64,000 nt of DNA from Mucilaginibacter sp. (GCF_025362475.1 NZ_JANYGH010000026.1:1-64000), one strand, 5' to 3'; counted from the stretch's first letter, positions 9,773-19,633 are shown. The notes: a model not told the origin generated them from the letters alone. Translations and numbers: made by a program.

Positions 9773-11167
9773 TCAATCTTCCTGTAAATGTAACGCGGGT
9801 TTTATGTTCTGATTTACTCTGAACAGGTTACCGGGATCATATTTTGTTTTGATGGCAGCCAGTTTTTCATAGTTATCGCCGTAAGTTGCTTTAATCCTGT
9901 CGTCACCTTCCTCCATCATGAAGTTTACATAGGCGCCGCCTGCAGAATAAGGATGCAGCGCTTCCCAGTAATCCCTTGCCCATTTGGTGATTTTTTCATC
10001 ATTGGCCGGGTCTGGATCTATACCTGCAATTACCATTGCCCATGTAGCGCCCCGATAATTCCAGGCGGTATCTTTGTTGCTTATCCTGGAAGCCGCGCCA
10101 TTAATAGGGTAGAGGTGCATGGTTGAAAGTAAGGTAGGCAATTGTGTTCCATACTTTAAATGCTTAGCAATAGCCTCATCGCCTAAATCATTTACAAAAT
10201 CGGCTTTCCAATACCAGCTTAATCCTGGTGGCATCAGTGCATCAAACATGCTATTCAATGCAGGTACAGGCAATGGGCCTACAAAATCAAGCGCCGGTTT
10301 CTTAAAATTGCGTATGGGTTCAAATACCTTTTCGGCCTTTTCCATATCACCGCTATAGCACCAAACCACACCGCACATGTTTTTTTTGTGCAAATGTTCT
10401 GGGAATGGAGGGCCCGGAGGCACACACAAAAAGGCGAAGAACCCGTTAAGTTCATCGGGCGCATTTTTAATCAGGTCCTGGTACCATTTTAGCACCTCCT
10501 CGGTTTCGCCTGGTTCCCACAGCATGGGGCCGCCATAAATGGTGCTTAAAGGGTGCAGCCTGAATACAAAAGATGTAACTATACCAAAATTGCCGCCGCC
10601 ACCTCTAAGGGCCCAAAAAAGGTCATCGTTGGTTGTCGCATTTGCCTTTACAAAGCTTCCATCGGCCAATACTACATTGGCTTCAAGCAAATTATCAATG
10701 GCAAGGGCATAATGCCGCGTTAAGTGCCCAAGGCCCCCGCCTAAGGTTATACCGCCAATGCCGGTGGTCGAAAAAATTCCACTCGGGGTAGCCAGGCCAA
10801 AAGCATGTGTTGCATGGTCAACATCGCCTAAGGTGCAGCCTGTTTCTACCCATGCCGTTTTTGCCGAGGGATCAACATGAATGCCCTTCATTAATGATAA
10901 ATCAATTACCAGGCCGTTGTCGCAAACACCCAGGCCGCCGCCATTGTGGCCGCCGCTTCGTACAGCGGTGAGCAGCTCATTTTCACGCGCAAATTTTACG
11001 GCCGTAATTACATCGGCTACATCAACACATTTGGCTATCAATAAAGGGTGTTTGTCTATCATACCATTATACACTTTGCGTGCAGTATGATAATCGCTGT
11101 CATGTGGCTGAATCAGTTTCCCGCGCAGGGATTGCTTCAGTTGTATGATCTTGTCTTCAGATATCAT
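9773..11167 (-). CDS. FAD-binding oxidoreductase, berberine-bridge type
   Basis: A 464-residue flavoprotein of the FAD_binding_4/BBE group, oxidising alcohols, sugars or similar donors with oxygen or another acceptor. The pyrophosphate loop RSGGHNGGG contains His74, the candidate covalent flavin attachment site. Other flavin-contact motifs are GIGGITLGGGLG and LRGGGGNFGIV, and the C-terminus has the YVNFM and YGDNY...KTKYDPGNLF pattern of the BBE domain. No signal peptide is apparent. Substrate cannot be inferred. The cytochrome gene upstream is on the same strand but about 100 bp away. Confidence 0.88.
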   Translation of the reverse strand: MISEDKIIQLKQSLRGKLIQPHDSDYHTARKVYNGMIDKHPLLIAKCVDVADVITAVKFARENELLTAVRSGGHNGGGLGVCDNGLVIDLSLMKGIHVDPSAKTAWVETGCTLGDVDHATHAFGLATPSGIFSTTGIGGITLGGGLGHLTRHYALAIDNLLEANVVLADGSFVKANATTNDDLFWALRGGGGNFGIVTSFVFRLHPLSTIYGGPMLWEPGETEEVLKWYQDLIKNAPDELNGFFAFLCVPPGPPFPEHLHKKNMCGVVWCYSGDMEKAEKVFEPIRNFKKPALDFVGPLPVPALNSMFDALMPPGLSWYWKADFVNDLGDEAIAKHLKYGTQLPTLLSTMHLYPINGAASRISNKDTAWNYRGATWAMVIAGIDPDPANDEKITKWARDYWEALHPYSAGGAYVNFMMEEGDDRIKATYGDNYEKLAAIKTKYDPGNLFRVNQNIKPALHLQED

Positions 11168-11267
11168 AACTTTCTTTTTTAGTTGATAAAAAAATATTTA
11201 AATCGTTAATAGTTTTAACATGAAAATTGGGTTGGGCTCATAATGGTACCCATAGTCTCGGCAAAAA

Positions 11268-12272
11268 TTATCTCTTATTAATTAGTGACCTATAATGTTC
11301 CTTTATAGCCGTATATGGGCCATATTTATGCTGATCTTTTGTAAACAGATCATCGGCATATGGGCCAAACGGATAGTCATAAGGTTTGGTAACGAGGTTT
11401 GGCCAGTCTGCGCTGATATTTTTAAATGGATGAAATTGTGAATTAACGAAAGCCGCCACATCCCAGGCCTCTTCATTGGTAAGCCGCCTGTTTTGATAAT
11501 CAACGCCCAAAGGCATGTTGTTTTTTACAAAGCCGGCAAATTTTGAAATGCTGTATATACTGGCGCCTATATTATAGCTATGCGCACCCCAAAGCGGTGG
11601 ATAAGTATATGATACCCCTGTTGCATTTAAAACTCCTGTGCCATTTTTGCCATGGCAGGTTTGGCATTTGGATATGTATACTATTCGTCCGCCCGCTGTA
11701 TCCGCTGCCCTGTTTAAAAAGGGCAACTCTTCAATCCCTGATCCGCCGGGCTTTGTGCCTTTTTTTACATTTTTGCCAATCCATTTAAGATAAGCCATAA
11801 AGGCTTTCATTTCCCGGCCATTGCTGTCGATCTTTTTACCATTCAGGCTTCGTTCAAAACAGTCTTCAACTTTTTTTACCAATGTTTCAACAGTACCGCT
11901 CCTGTCTTTGAATTTAGGATAGTCTGCTGCCGCTATTGAAAAGTTGTTTCCGAAAAGTTTTGTTCCTGCATTAAGATGGCAGTTCTGGCAATTCAATCCA
12001 TTACTTTTATGGGCAATTATACCTTTTGGGCCAAAATAATAAGAGGTGTTTGTAACAAGCAAACGGCCATATTTTATCAGTTCGGCATTTTTAGCGTTTG
12101 TTAGTTCGGTAGTATCAGGAATAATCCACTGCGGATTGGCCAATCCAGCAGTTACAGCGGAAGCTGCGCTGTTGTTTGCGGTGTTATTTTTACCATTTGG
12201 CGAACACGCAACAATCACGTTCACCAAGGCTAATGCAATAGTGGCAAATATGCTATTTGAATTATAATGCAT
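11268..12272 (-). CDS. Dihaem cytochrome c, thiosulfate dehydrogenase (TsdA)-like lipoprotein
   Basis: A 334-residue exported protein whose signal ends in VNVIVAC (lipobox Cys23). It has two haem c sites: CQNCH (Cys95, Cys98, His99) and CQTCH (Cys203, Cys206, His207). The segment EDCFERSLNG puts Cys138 39 residues after the first haem histidine. TsdA enzymes carry the unusual cysteine axial ligand of the catalytic haem in an equivalent segment, so thiosulfate/tetrathionate chemistry is a reasonable guess. A generic dihaem electron carrier remains possible. It is transcribed in the same direction as the DsrE-like gene upstream. Confidence 0.78.
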   Translation of the reverse strand: MHYNSNSIFATIALALVNVIVACSPNGKNNTANNSAASAVTAGLANPQWIIPDTTELTNAKNAELIKYGRLLVTNTSYYFGPKGIIAHKSNGLNCQNCHLNAGTKLFGNNFSIAAADYPKFKDRSGTVETLVKKVEDCFERSLNGKKIDSNGREMKAFMAYLKWIGKNVKKGTKPGGSGIEELPFLNRAADTAGGRIVYISKCQTCHGKNGTGVLNATGVSYTYPPLWGAHSYNIGASIYSISKFAGFVKNNMPLGVDYQNRRLTNEEAWDVAAFVNSQFHPFKNISADWPNLVTKPYDYPFGPYADDLFTKDQHKYGPYTAIKEHYRSLINKR

Positions 12273-12323
12273 AGCTCATTTCACCTGTTAAAATTAAATG
12301 ATTTAAACACAGGGAGATTTGGC

Positions 12324-12377
12324 AAGCCGGAGGTTTTAAAGAATAAGCTCTTATTTCCCTTAACAAGCTTCCGGCTT
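12324..12377 (-). terminator. Possible terminator downstream of the Tat-exported gene
   Basis: AAGCCGGA (12324-12331) pairs with TCCGGCTT (12370-12377), and the space between holds a nested AATAAGCTCTTATT palindrome. It lies just past the stop of the minus-strand gene at 12397-13095. The loop is long and the U-tract is weak. Confidence 0.4.
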
Positions 12378-12396
12378 TATTAATTTGTAGTACGGC

Positions 12397-13095
12397 TTAA
12401 CTGGCAAAGCAATAAGAACAGCCATGTTCCTGGGCGCGGCCCACTGCCCAAATGCCCGATGGTACCGGTTGTACTCCTGGTAATAAACCCGCCAGCCATT
12501 CCTTCTTAACAGCAGCAGCGTCTTGTTTGGTATTCTCGGCTACAACTGCGCTAAACACGGTTAAAGCCATATCGCAGGCACAAAACATTACGCCACTGGC
12601 TTGCAATTCATCTATTCCGATTTTTACTTCACCAATGCCTGGTGCCTTAAAGGTGCCCGGTTTTGGTTGCCAAAAGGGGTTCTGGGTGGCAGGAGTTTTG
12701 GAAGCCTCATCATTGATCTTAAACATTTCGCCAAATTTGTATTTTTCCCAAAGCGGATTTCCCATTGCATAAGGGATCGCATTGTGACGCAGGATCACTA
12801 CCACTCCACAATCTTTTTCGGGAGAGCCTGTTGCCGCGTTTGTAAGCAGGAACACCTTGGGCCATGCAAACGGAAATATTTCATGCGGTTGCGTTACGTC
12901 AAATACCATTCTGTGTTTTCCTTTTACCTTGTTGAACCAGACATCGGCATCAGAAACATCGGGTAATGAAATGTCTGCTGCTACCGATTGTAGCGGAGAG
13001 GAGATGATACCTGCACCTAATACCGCGGCGCCGGTTGCAAATTGTTTTAAAAAAGTTCGGCGTTGATTTAACTGGGGTTGATTGTCTTTTTTCAT
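12397..13095 (-). CDS. Tat-exported DsrE-like protein
   Basis: A 232-residue protein with a twin-arginine signal (RRTFLKQF, Arg12-Arg13, then a hydrophobic stretch to about residue 40). The mature part has VVVILRHNAIPYAMG, FCACDMAL (Cys172, Cys174), a conserved-looking PGVQPVPSGIWAVGRAQE and a C-terminal CSYC (Cys226, Cys229). The layout resembles DsrE-fold proteins, where a cysteine at this position can carry sulfur. Export of a folded, cysteine-rich protein beside a TsdA-like cytochrome suggests periplasmic sulfur chemistry, as inference. Confidence 0.65.
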   Translation of the reverse strand: MKKDNQPQLNQRRTFLKQFATGAAVLGAGIISSPLQSVAADISLPDVSDADVWFNKVKGKHRMVFDVTQPHEIFPFAWPKVFLLTNAATGSPEKDCGVVVILRHNAIPYAMGNPLWEKYKFGEMFKINDEASKTPATQNPFWQPKPGTFKAPGIGEVKIGIDELQASGVMFCACDMALTVFSAVVAENTKQDAAAVKKEWLAGLLPGVQPVPSGIWAVGRAQEHGCSYCFAS

Positions 13096-13437
13096 CGCGA
13101 TAAAATTTAATGTGATAAAATATCTGAGTATAGAAATCTTCTTAAATCCTTAATCAAAAATTTACTTAGGCTTCCGGCTTGAAAAAAAATGCTTATATAA
13201 AGTTATATATAACAAACTGATTTTAAAATATTTAAAAAAAATAAGATTTATATAATAGGAAAATATACCCCTTGCCTGAGTGTAATATCGTAAAGGATTT
13301 TGGACTATTCCGATAAGAGCGTTTTACAAAATTCCCAGCTGTAAATGGACCTTGTGTTTTTTTCTGCAGCAAAGGATTGTAGCATCTTTTTTACCTCATT
13401 TTACCCAAGTTAACTATTTGTTAATATCAACCAAAGG
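13096..13437. other. AT-rich divergent intergenic region
   Basis: 342 bp between two divergent genes. It is strongly AT-rich around 13190-13265 and contains the short word CTTCCGGCTT at 13171-13180, also present in the terminator at 12368-12377. It must hold promoters for both directions, but no convincing -33/-7 pair was assigned. No gene seen. Confidence 0.5.
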
Positions 13438-14772
13438 ATGAGTTACTTATCAAAAGGTACTTTTGGCGCTATAAAAAAAATGACTACAGGCTACTTTATG
13501 AAAATGATTTTAAACATTAAACTTACTGATAATTACAACAAGAGGTTCAAAAATAACAGGGAAATAAATCCATTCATGAGGGTTTGTTGTACCGCGTTAC
13601 TGGCCATCATGGCGGGCTGTATTAGTAACACTGCGCTGGGCCAGGCTAACCATAGCAATCCCTGGGCACCCACTGAAATCGGCGTGATGCCACCCATTGC
13701 CAGCATGACAAAAGGCGTTTGGCTCAAGGGCGAACTGCACGTACACTCCAGGCATAGTACGGAGTCATCTAACAATCCCATCGCGAAAATTATCGCTTTT
13801 TCTAAGTCGGTGGGCATGGATTATGTATGTATTACCGACCACGACAACCATGTGGATGGCGATGTAGCAAACCACACCTGGGCAGATCCCGAGTTTAAGT
13901 CAGACTCTGTTCTGCTTCTGTATGGCGCGGAATGGACAACTACCCGCGGCCACGGGAATGTGTTCTCGGCTAAACCATATGATCATCAGCGTTTATACGA
14001 TGTACGCGATCAGCGCGACGTGGTGGTTGGGGCTGTGAAAAAAGGGCTTGGCATTCATTTGTCGGCCAATCACCCGAGTGGTAAAGATCATTTTGGATAC
14101 TCCTATGATATGGTAGAATCGATTGAAGTATGGAATTCTGCAGTTTGGCCCAAAAATGCCAATGCGATCATGATTTGGGATGATATGCTTTCATCGGGCC
14201 GTAAGCTAACCGGTAGAGGTGGAAGCGATGCGCATCATGGCGTTCCGGATTCGCCCGATAAGGCAACTAAAAACAGTTACCAGGCAAAGGCCAACTATGT
14301 AGGTACTCCCACAACATGGGTTTTCGCTACCGCGCGGACATCGCAGGCGGTTGTTGATGCCCTTACGAACGGGCGGGTTGCCATTAGCTCAAATCCGTAT
14401 GCGCCTCGCGTTGAATTTTATGCCGACCTTAATCAGGATGGTAAGATGGATATGATGATGGGCGACAATGCCAAGTCGACCGGTAAATCTGTTAAGTTTC
14501 GGGTTCAGCTCACAGGGAATACTTTACCGGCAGCAACTTATACAATCAACGTGATAAAGAACGGTAACAAGTTAGGTAGCTACCAGGCAACAGGCAAAAT
14601 GCCTATGATTGAGTTTAACGATACTCCTGTTACCGTTGGCCGCACCTATTACCGTGTGGAGGTTGAGGGCCCACAAACGGACTATCCGCAGGTACCCCAA
14701 TCAATGGCGCTGAGTGGAAACATGGTTGGATTATCGAATCCAATCTACTTCAATTTCGACCCGAATTTTTAA
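13438..14772 (+). CDS. Secreted PHP-domain (CehA/McbA-type) metallohydrolase
   Basis: A PHP-fold phosphoesterase-like enzyme. Metal-binding motifs are GELHVHSRHS (His101, His103) and ITDHDNH (Asp134, His135), followed by LSANHPSG and GGSDAHHG. The C-terminal third is a beta-rich region. The start is uncertain: the frame opens at 13438, but the signal peptide (MRVCCTALLAIMAGC...) begins at Met47 (13576), and Met21 (13498) is also possible. The substrate is unknown. It stands alone and is followed by a strong terminator. Confidence 0.8.
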   Translation: MSYLSKGTFGAIKKMTTGYFMKMILNIKLTDNYNKRFKNNREINPFMRVCCTALLAIMAGCISNTALGQANHSNPWAPTEIGVMPPIASMTKGVWLKGELHVHSRHSTESSNNPIAKIIAFSKSVGMDYVCITDHDNHVDGDVANHTWADPEFKSDSVLLLYGAEWTTTRGHGNVFSAKPYDHQRLYDVRDQRDVVVGAVKKGLGIHLSANHPSGKDHFGYSYDMVESIEVWNSAVWPKNANAIMIWDDMLSSGRKLTGRGGSDAHHGVPDSPDKATKNSYQAKANYVGTPTTWVFATARTSQAVVDALTNGRVAISSNPYAPRVEFYADLNQDGKMDMMMGDNAKSTGKSVKFRVQLTGNTLPAATYTINVIKNGNKLGSYQATGKMPMIEFNDTPVTVGRTYYRVEVEGPQTDYPQVPQSMALSGNMVGLSNPIYFNFDPNF

Positions 14773-14796
14773 TCGAGGCAGATAAAAAATATTTTT

Positions 14797-14849
14797 AAAA
14801 CAGGTGTTGTATCATAGGCCGATAGAGCTGAGGATACAACACCTGTTTT
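14797..14849 (+). terminator. Intrinsic terminator
   Basis: A perfect 17-bp stem (AAAACAGGTGTTGTATC with its complement, 19-base loop) begins 25 bases after the stop of the PHP-domain gene. Confidence 0.85.
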
Positions 14850-15004
14850 GTTATAATTAGTTTTTTCTTGTTTATAAATTACCCGGGTCTCGTTTGTTTT
14901 ACGTGGTTATTGAAGTGAACTCTTCGCCGCGTAGAAACTAAAAAGATTTCAAGGTTGAAAATGACTAATTCAGGATCAAGTTAGTCCATTTAAGGTATTT
15001 GTTG

Positions 15005-15036
15005 ATTGATTGCAGGGCGTTGTTGGGGTACTTTTG
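15005..15036 (+). promoter_or_regulatory. Possible Bacteroidota-type promoter of ohr
   Basis: TACTTTTG at 15029-15036 fits the TAnnTTTG -7 element. An ATTG at 15005-15008, 20 bases earlier, is a 3-of-4 match to the TTTG -33 element. The ohr start codon is 34 bases downstream. Confidence 0.4.
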
Positions 15037-15070
15037 ACTTAACAAATCAAAACAATTTAAAAATAAAACA

Positions 15071-15529
15071 ATGGACACTAACAAAATCGGAGCTACATCA
15101 GAAAATGGTACTGCTCAAGAAGTAAAAGTATTATACACAGGTAAAACACATACAACAGGTGGTCGTGACGGCGGTTCTTCCCGCAGTTCAGATGGCCATT
15201 TGGATATTAAACATTCAGTTCCGGGTTCTGAAGGTACTGGCACCAATCCTGAGCAGCTGTTTGCCGCTGGCTGGTCGGCTTGTTTTATTGGTGCAATGAA
15301 AAAAGCTGCCGGCACAATGAAGGTTAGGATACCTCAGGATGTGGCCGTTGACGCCGAAATAGACCTGCTTTTAAATGATGGTGCATATTCTCTTGGGGCT
15401 CGCCTTAATGTAAGCTTGCCAGGTTTAGAACGCGAAGTTGCCCAGGCTTTGGCAGACGCAGCACACCAAACCTGTCCGTACTCTAAAGCCACTCGTGGCA
15501 ATATCGACGTTGAAATCAACGTGATCTAA
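15071..15529 (+). CDS. ohr: Organic hydroperoxide resistance protein (Ohr, OsmC family)
   Basis: Thiol peroxidase that reduces organic hydroperoxides. The 152-residue protein carries the two redox cysteines in SACFIGAM (Cys71) and HQTCPYSKA (Cys135), and the N-terminal KVLYTGKTHTTGGRDG strand pattern of Ohr. The N-terminal 15 residues are a little longer than usual. It is a single-gene unit with a possible promoter 34 bases upstream and a strong terminator after the stop. Confidence 0.93.
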   Translation: MDTNKIGATSENGTAQEVKVLYTGKTHTTGGRDGGSSRSSDGHLDIKHSVPGSEGTGTNPEQLFAAGWSACFIGAMKKAAGTMKVRIPQDVAVDAEIDLLLNDGAYSLGARLNVSLPGLEREVAQALADAAHQTCPYSKATRGNIDVEINVI

Positions 15530-15544
15530 GCCAAACTTTTTTAC

Positions 15545-15590
15545 AGAACTGTCCTGCCCATGTTTACCGGGCAGGACAGTTCTTTTTTTA
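15545..15590 (+). terminator. Intrinsic terminator of ohr
   Basis: A perfect 15-bp stem (AGAACTGTCCTGCCC with its complement, 9-base loop) is followed by a run of T residues, 15 bases after the ohr stop. Confidence 0.92.
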
Positions 15591-15676
15591 TTTCAAAATA
15601 TTCCCTGGTAAATATCCACTCCTCATCATTAAAGGGGGAGTTATAATCTGCCCGAGGACGCCCAGTTAGGTTTAAT

Positions 15677-17527
15677 CTATTTCTTCAGGATGCTATTGCC
15701 GTAAAGTTTAACATTCGTACAATTCTTCCATATTACCAATTTATCAATACTGGCGTTTGAATGAATTACATTGTTAAAAAAGCTAATGTTTGATGCGTTT
15801 TCAGCGCTTAACAGGCTTACTGCTGTTAACAGAAAGCTGTTGTTATAAATGGCGATGTTTTTGTGCACTGCACCCTGATCAATTTTGTTTTCGGGGTGAA
15901 TGCTGATAACGGGTTCCCCGGAGCTGATAAATGTGTTTTTACGTATAGTCAAATCTCTTACCATACCAGATTCATACCAGCTGCTGGCATCATCTTCTAC
16001 CAGGACACTGCTTGAATTAACGTTTTTAAAAGTGCAATTTTCAATAATAGCCTTTCTACGGGTGGTAACTAAAATTCCCCTTGTCGGGATCCTGGTTATT
16101 ATTGTATTTTGAATTAATAGTTTAGGGGTCCAGGAAATGTTTTCAACTACATCCCCATTAGTAACAGCTGGGACTGATTTTTGAAGAGTTAACAATATAG
16201 TTTTATCATCTATTTTCTTTTGGGCAGTGATCAGGTTGTTACCAAATGGCAGCAAGGTTGCCGGGTGTATAAAATCTACGCTATCTCCCGCTTTAAACGC
16301 GTCAAAGCCATAGGTTTGATCATGCATAAATCTTACTATGACTTGATTGGGCGACGGTTTTTCTACAATTTTTAAAAACGTTCCGTGCACGTTGACGGCA
16401 TCGTCATTAGCGGCAGATAAATAGCTGTGGTTAATTTTGATGGTACCACGGCAGCCCGAGAAATGTAATATATCTGCCCAGGCAGAACAGGTTCTGCCTG
16501 AATTTGGCGCGGGTTTTACTGTTAAGGAATCTATACTGATGTTATCGCAATATTGACTCACCATGCCCATCCCATGCATAAAATAGATGTGTATGTTTTT
16601 CAGCGTTATGTTTTTGCTCCGCTGCAAAAATATGCCTGCACAATCTCTTGTTACATCCCGGGTTTGATAGATCATGCCTTTTTTAAAGCCGGGATTATGT
16701 ATAAAATATGCTTTCAATACACTATCATGCTGAGCAAATTTTACATTGCCCATGCTCAAATCCACCCGGGATACGTTACCTGTTTCAGGGTTAAATTCCT
16801 GCCAGTACCAGCCTGTTTTGTAGCGCCAGCCTTCACCTTCCCACGTAAGTACGCTATCCAGTATGGTGTATTTTGAATCCGGGTGAACTTTAAGATCAAC
16901 ATAATTTGGAGTTACAGCCGTAACCTTAAGCTCCGAAACAGTGGGACGCTTATAATCAAAACTGATCCCCTCCATGGTGATGTTCTGGCATCTGTCAACA
17001 CAGGTTTCAATCATTTTACCTCTTAAAACAAACTGCACGCCTCGGGCGGTTAACTTTATATATCTTGAATCAACAAAGTATAAAGCAATTGCCTTTAAGG
17101 CTAATGGGGTATCGTTAGTATTAGAAATATTAAAACGTGTTTTAAAAGCGCTGTCGGGGTAAAAGTCATACCTGCCCGGTGCAAAATTGATAGAAACCGG
17201 CGACGCCTGATTGCCATGGGCCATCATCACCAGGGATTGATCCAGCTTTCCGGGGGCTATAACCATTAATTTATCGCCGGCTGCAAAAATCAGTTGATTG
17301 GCTTTCCTGAAGCTTTTCCAGGGGTACTTTACAGATGTACCGCTGTTTTGGTCATTGCCCTTATTGGGATCAATAAAATAGGTGGTTTTACCCGGTGAAT
17401 ACCGCCGGTTGTTATAAGACGGATATAGGGCGTTAACCTGGGCATGAAGCTGGTTTGGAAAGCTTTCCAACAACAGCATTAATAACAAAAGACAAGTATA
17501 TTTATTCCTGTTCATCGGCGCAAACAT
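15677..17527 (-). CDS. Secreted right-handed beta-helix glycosidase, GH110-like (candidate alpha-1,3-galactosidase)
   Basis: A 616-residue exported protein; the signal peptide most likely starts at the second methionine (17515, MNRNKYTCLLLLM). The mature protein begins with a calcium/pectate-lyase-like opening (YFIDPNKGNDQNSGTS) and continues as beta-helix coils rich in N-I-T/N-I-S repeats. The segments GISFDYKRPTVSEL and LTWEGEGW resemble family GH110 exo-alpha-1,3-galactosidases; this family call is from memory of the pattern and is moderate. It is the last gene of the utilization locus, 12 bp after a six-hairpin glycosidase gene. Confidence 0.65.
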   Translation of the reverse strand: MFAPMNRNKYTCLLLLMLLLESFPNQLHAQVNALYPSYNNRRYSPGKTTYFIDPNKGNDQNSGTSVKYPWKSFRKANQLIFAAGDKLMVIAPGKLDQSLVMMAHGNQASPVSINFAPGRYDFYPDSAFKTRFNISNTNDTPLALKAIALYFVDSRYIKLTARGVQFVLRGKMIETCVDRCQNITMEGISFDYKRPTVSELKVTAVTPNYVDLKVHPDSKYTILDSVLTWEGEGWRYKTGWYWQEFNPETGNVSRVDLSMGNVKFAQHDSVLKAYFIHNPGFKKGMIYQTRDVTRDCAGIFLQRSKNITLKNIHIYFMHGMGMVSQYCDNISIDSLTVKPAPNSGRTCSAWADILHFSGCRGTIKINHSYLSAANDDAVNVHGTFLKIVEKPSPNQVIVRFMHDQTYGFDAFKAGDSVDFIHPATLLPFGNNLITAQKKIDDKTILLTLQKSVPAVTNGDVVENISWTPKLLIQNTIITRIPTRGILVTTRRKAIIENCTFKNVNSSSVLVEDDASSWYESGMVRDLTIRKNTFISSGEPVISIHPENKIDQGAVHKNIAIYNNSFLLTAVSLLSAENASNISFFNNVIHSNASIDKLVIWKNCTNVKLYGNSILKK

Positions 17528-17539
17528 GCAAAAACAATT

Positions 17540-19591
17540 TTATAGTTGAACATGCGCGGTCTCTCCATTTTGAATAATATAGGTGTGTTTATCTTTTCCT
17601 TTATCGATGCTTATGGCTATTTTACCATTGGCTTGCCTGGAGATCTTTAAATCAAATACCGTCCCGAAAGAGTGGATATTATTTAAAGCCATATGCTGCC
17701 AGCCATTGGGCAACCTTGGGGTACAATTGAAACGGTTAAAGCCTGTTGGTCTTATCCCAAACAAACCTTCTGTAAATATCCTGCAGTATAAACCGCTTTC
17801 GGCCGATAGATGCCTTTGGTTGCCTTCCGGGTAGGCTTCCACAGGGTAGGGTACGTGCTCGCCCAAAAGCCTGCGGCGCGAGTAGTAACGCAAAAAAGTT
17901 AGTGCTTTTTCGGTTTCGCCAGCCTGCAGCACCCCGCGAAGGGCATATAAGGTTGAACGATCCCAGAAAGTATCCTGCCCTTCTGCAGTAGCCAGGCCGT
18001 CCGTCGTCCATAGCTGTGGCGAAAATAGGGCGTCAATGGTGCCTTTGCTCCGGTCGGAAATTCCCATCGTTAATGGCATACAGATCCAAGCCCGTAAAAC
18101 GGTATTGGTTTCATAGTATTTGTAGGTATGGAAGCCATCAACAGTTGCTCCAAAATACTTTTCAATATTTATTTTAAGTCGCCCGGCCTCCCGGTTGTAC
18201 TGATTAGTTAGCTTATCCGGAGCATGAAGTTGTTTGCCAAGTAAAGCTGCAGAAATCAAGGCATCATAATACAAGCAATTTGTGGAGAGGTTAGCCTTAC
18301 CTGCCGGAAAACGGCCTTCCAGTTCATCTGCATCTGATGTTACTACACCTTGTTGGTTGATATGCCTGCGGCTGTATTCCAGGCACCAGGTTATTAATGG
18401 CCATAGCTTCCGGGCAGAGTCGGCGTTGCCATAAGTAAGCGCGTACCTTGATGCCCCATAAGCGATCATGGCCTGGTCGCCCCGGTCGCCGGCACCATTC
18501 CAGGTGGCATCACCTTCGGCAACTATGGAGCTGGGTATTGGCTTATATTGCGGATTCATGTACTGCGCAAACAACCGGTAACAATTCATTGCAGATAAAT
18601 TACCTATGCTATCGCCGGAAAAAGCGAAGTATGGACTGACGTATTCGGCCTGGTCATTTGCCCAGATAGCCGCGTAATATGACAAGCCTCCCGGGCCATG
18701 CATATACCCATTCTTTGTTTTAAAGATACTTTCTGTCGCCCGTATTTTGGCAAATGCAAATTCGGTATTTAAAATACTGTCGGGCGTTTCTAATTGTAAT
18801 GGCCTTAAAATGTCCGCGATGCGTTTTTCCCTGGCTTTTTCTTCTGCCGATGGATCAACCGGCTGTAAAGCACCGGGATGATCGGTTGCCAGGTAACATA
18901 TTGAAAAGTAAGTAGTTTGGCGAGGCTGCAATACACGGCTACCTGCATTAACAGACTCCATAATCACCGTATGGGCTGATGACTTACTTGTAGTCGAGTC
19001 TGTTGTTATCTCCCGTTTTAATTTTTCCATTGAAACCGTTACTTGTTTATTGCTGGTGTTGGTCAGCTTAAACTTTTCAATAGCTAAAGGTTTATCTACA
19101 GAAGGGAAAAAGCTCCGTTCAATATCTACCATGCCGATGCTGCCTGCCAGGGCGGAGATGCGCATAATGCCATGCTGGCTAATGCTGCTAACCTTTAGAG
19201 GGATATCGCCGGCTTCCTGGGTATTGTTAATTTTTAGCAGTTTATGATCGATATAGATCCTGGGTAATTCATTATCCTGGTATGTATAGGCTATGTGGCT
19301 ACGGGTATCATCAGGCAACATCCTAAAGGTTGGGAAAACTACGGTACGGGTAATTTTAGCTACGCCGGTTGCGTCTACACTATAGCCAACCCAAAGCGAA
19401 ACCTTTTCGCCAGACATTTCGATGTGATCAGCATGCGGAAGCCTGTCAGTTATTTTCCAGGCTATGCCGCCATCCTGTTGAATGGTCCACCTGTTATTTT
19501 GTATGGGCAGGTTTTTTTGCTGTGCATGAATAGTTAAATGGGTGGATAAGATAATTAACGTTGAAAAAAAATAGTTTTTATTAGCTCTCAT
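17540..19591 (-). CDS. Secreted (alpha/alpha)6-barrel glycosidase-like protein (DUF4450-like N-terminus)
   Basis: A 683-residue protein with signal peptide (to about residue 24). Residues 30-260 are beta-rich, with PHADHIEMSGEKVSLWVGY, which recalls DUF4450-type proteins. Residues 270-600 are helical with WANDQAEY, EGDATWNGAGDRGD and DADELEGRFP, the acidic clusters expected of a six-hairpin glycosidase. A C-terminal beta domain follows. I cannot assign a GH family with confidence. It lies 42 bp after the preceding glycosidase gene and 12 bp before the GH110-like gene. Confidence 0.68.
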   Translation of the reverse strand: MRANKNYFFSTLIILSTHLTIHAQQKNLPIQNNRWTIQQDGGIAWKITDRLPHADHIEMSGEKVSLWVGYSVDATGVAKITRTVVFPTFRMLPDDTRSHIAYTYQDNELPRIYIDHKLLKINNTQEAGDIPLKVSSISQHGIMRISALAGSIGMVDIERSFFPSVDKPLAIEKFKLTNTSNKQVTVSMEKLKREITTDSTTSKSSAHTVIMESVNAGSRVLQPRQTTYFSICYLATDHPGALQPVDPSAEEKAREKRIADILRPLQLETPDSILNTEFAFAKIRATESIFKTKNGYMHGPGGLSYYAAIWANDQAEYVSPYFAFSGDSIGNLSAMNCYRLFAQYMNPQYKPIPSSIVAEGDATWNGAGDRGDQAMIAYGASRYALTYGNADSARKLWPLITWCLEYSRRHINQQGVVTSDADELEGRFPAGKANLSTNCLYYDALISAALLGKQLHAPDKLTNQYNREAGRLKINIEKYFGATVDGFHTYKYYETNTVLRAWICMPLTMGISDRSKGTIDALFSPQLWTTDGLATAEGQDTFWDRSTLYALRGVLQAGETEKALTFLRYYSRRRLLGEHVPYPVEAYPEGNQRHLSAESGLYCRIFTEGLFGIRPTGFNRFNCTPRLPNGWQHMALNNIHSFGTVFDLKISRQANGKIAISIDKGKDKHTYIIQNGETAHVQL

Positions 19592-19633
19592 AAATGTTGG
19601 CGAGGTACTTGTAATGATTTGGTTTTGATAGGG

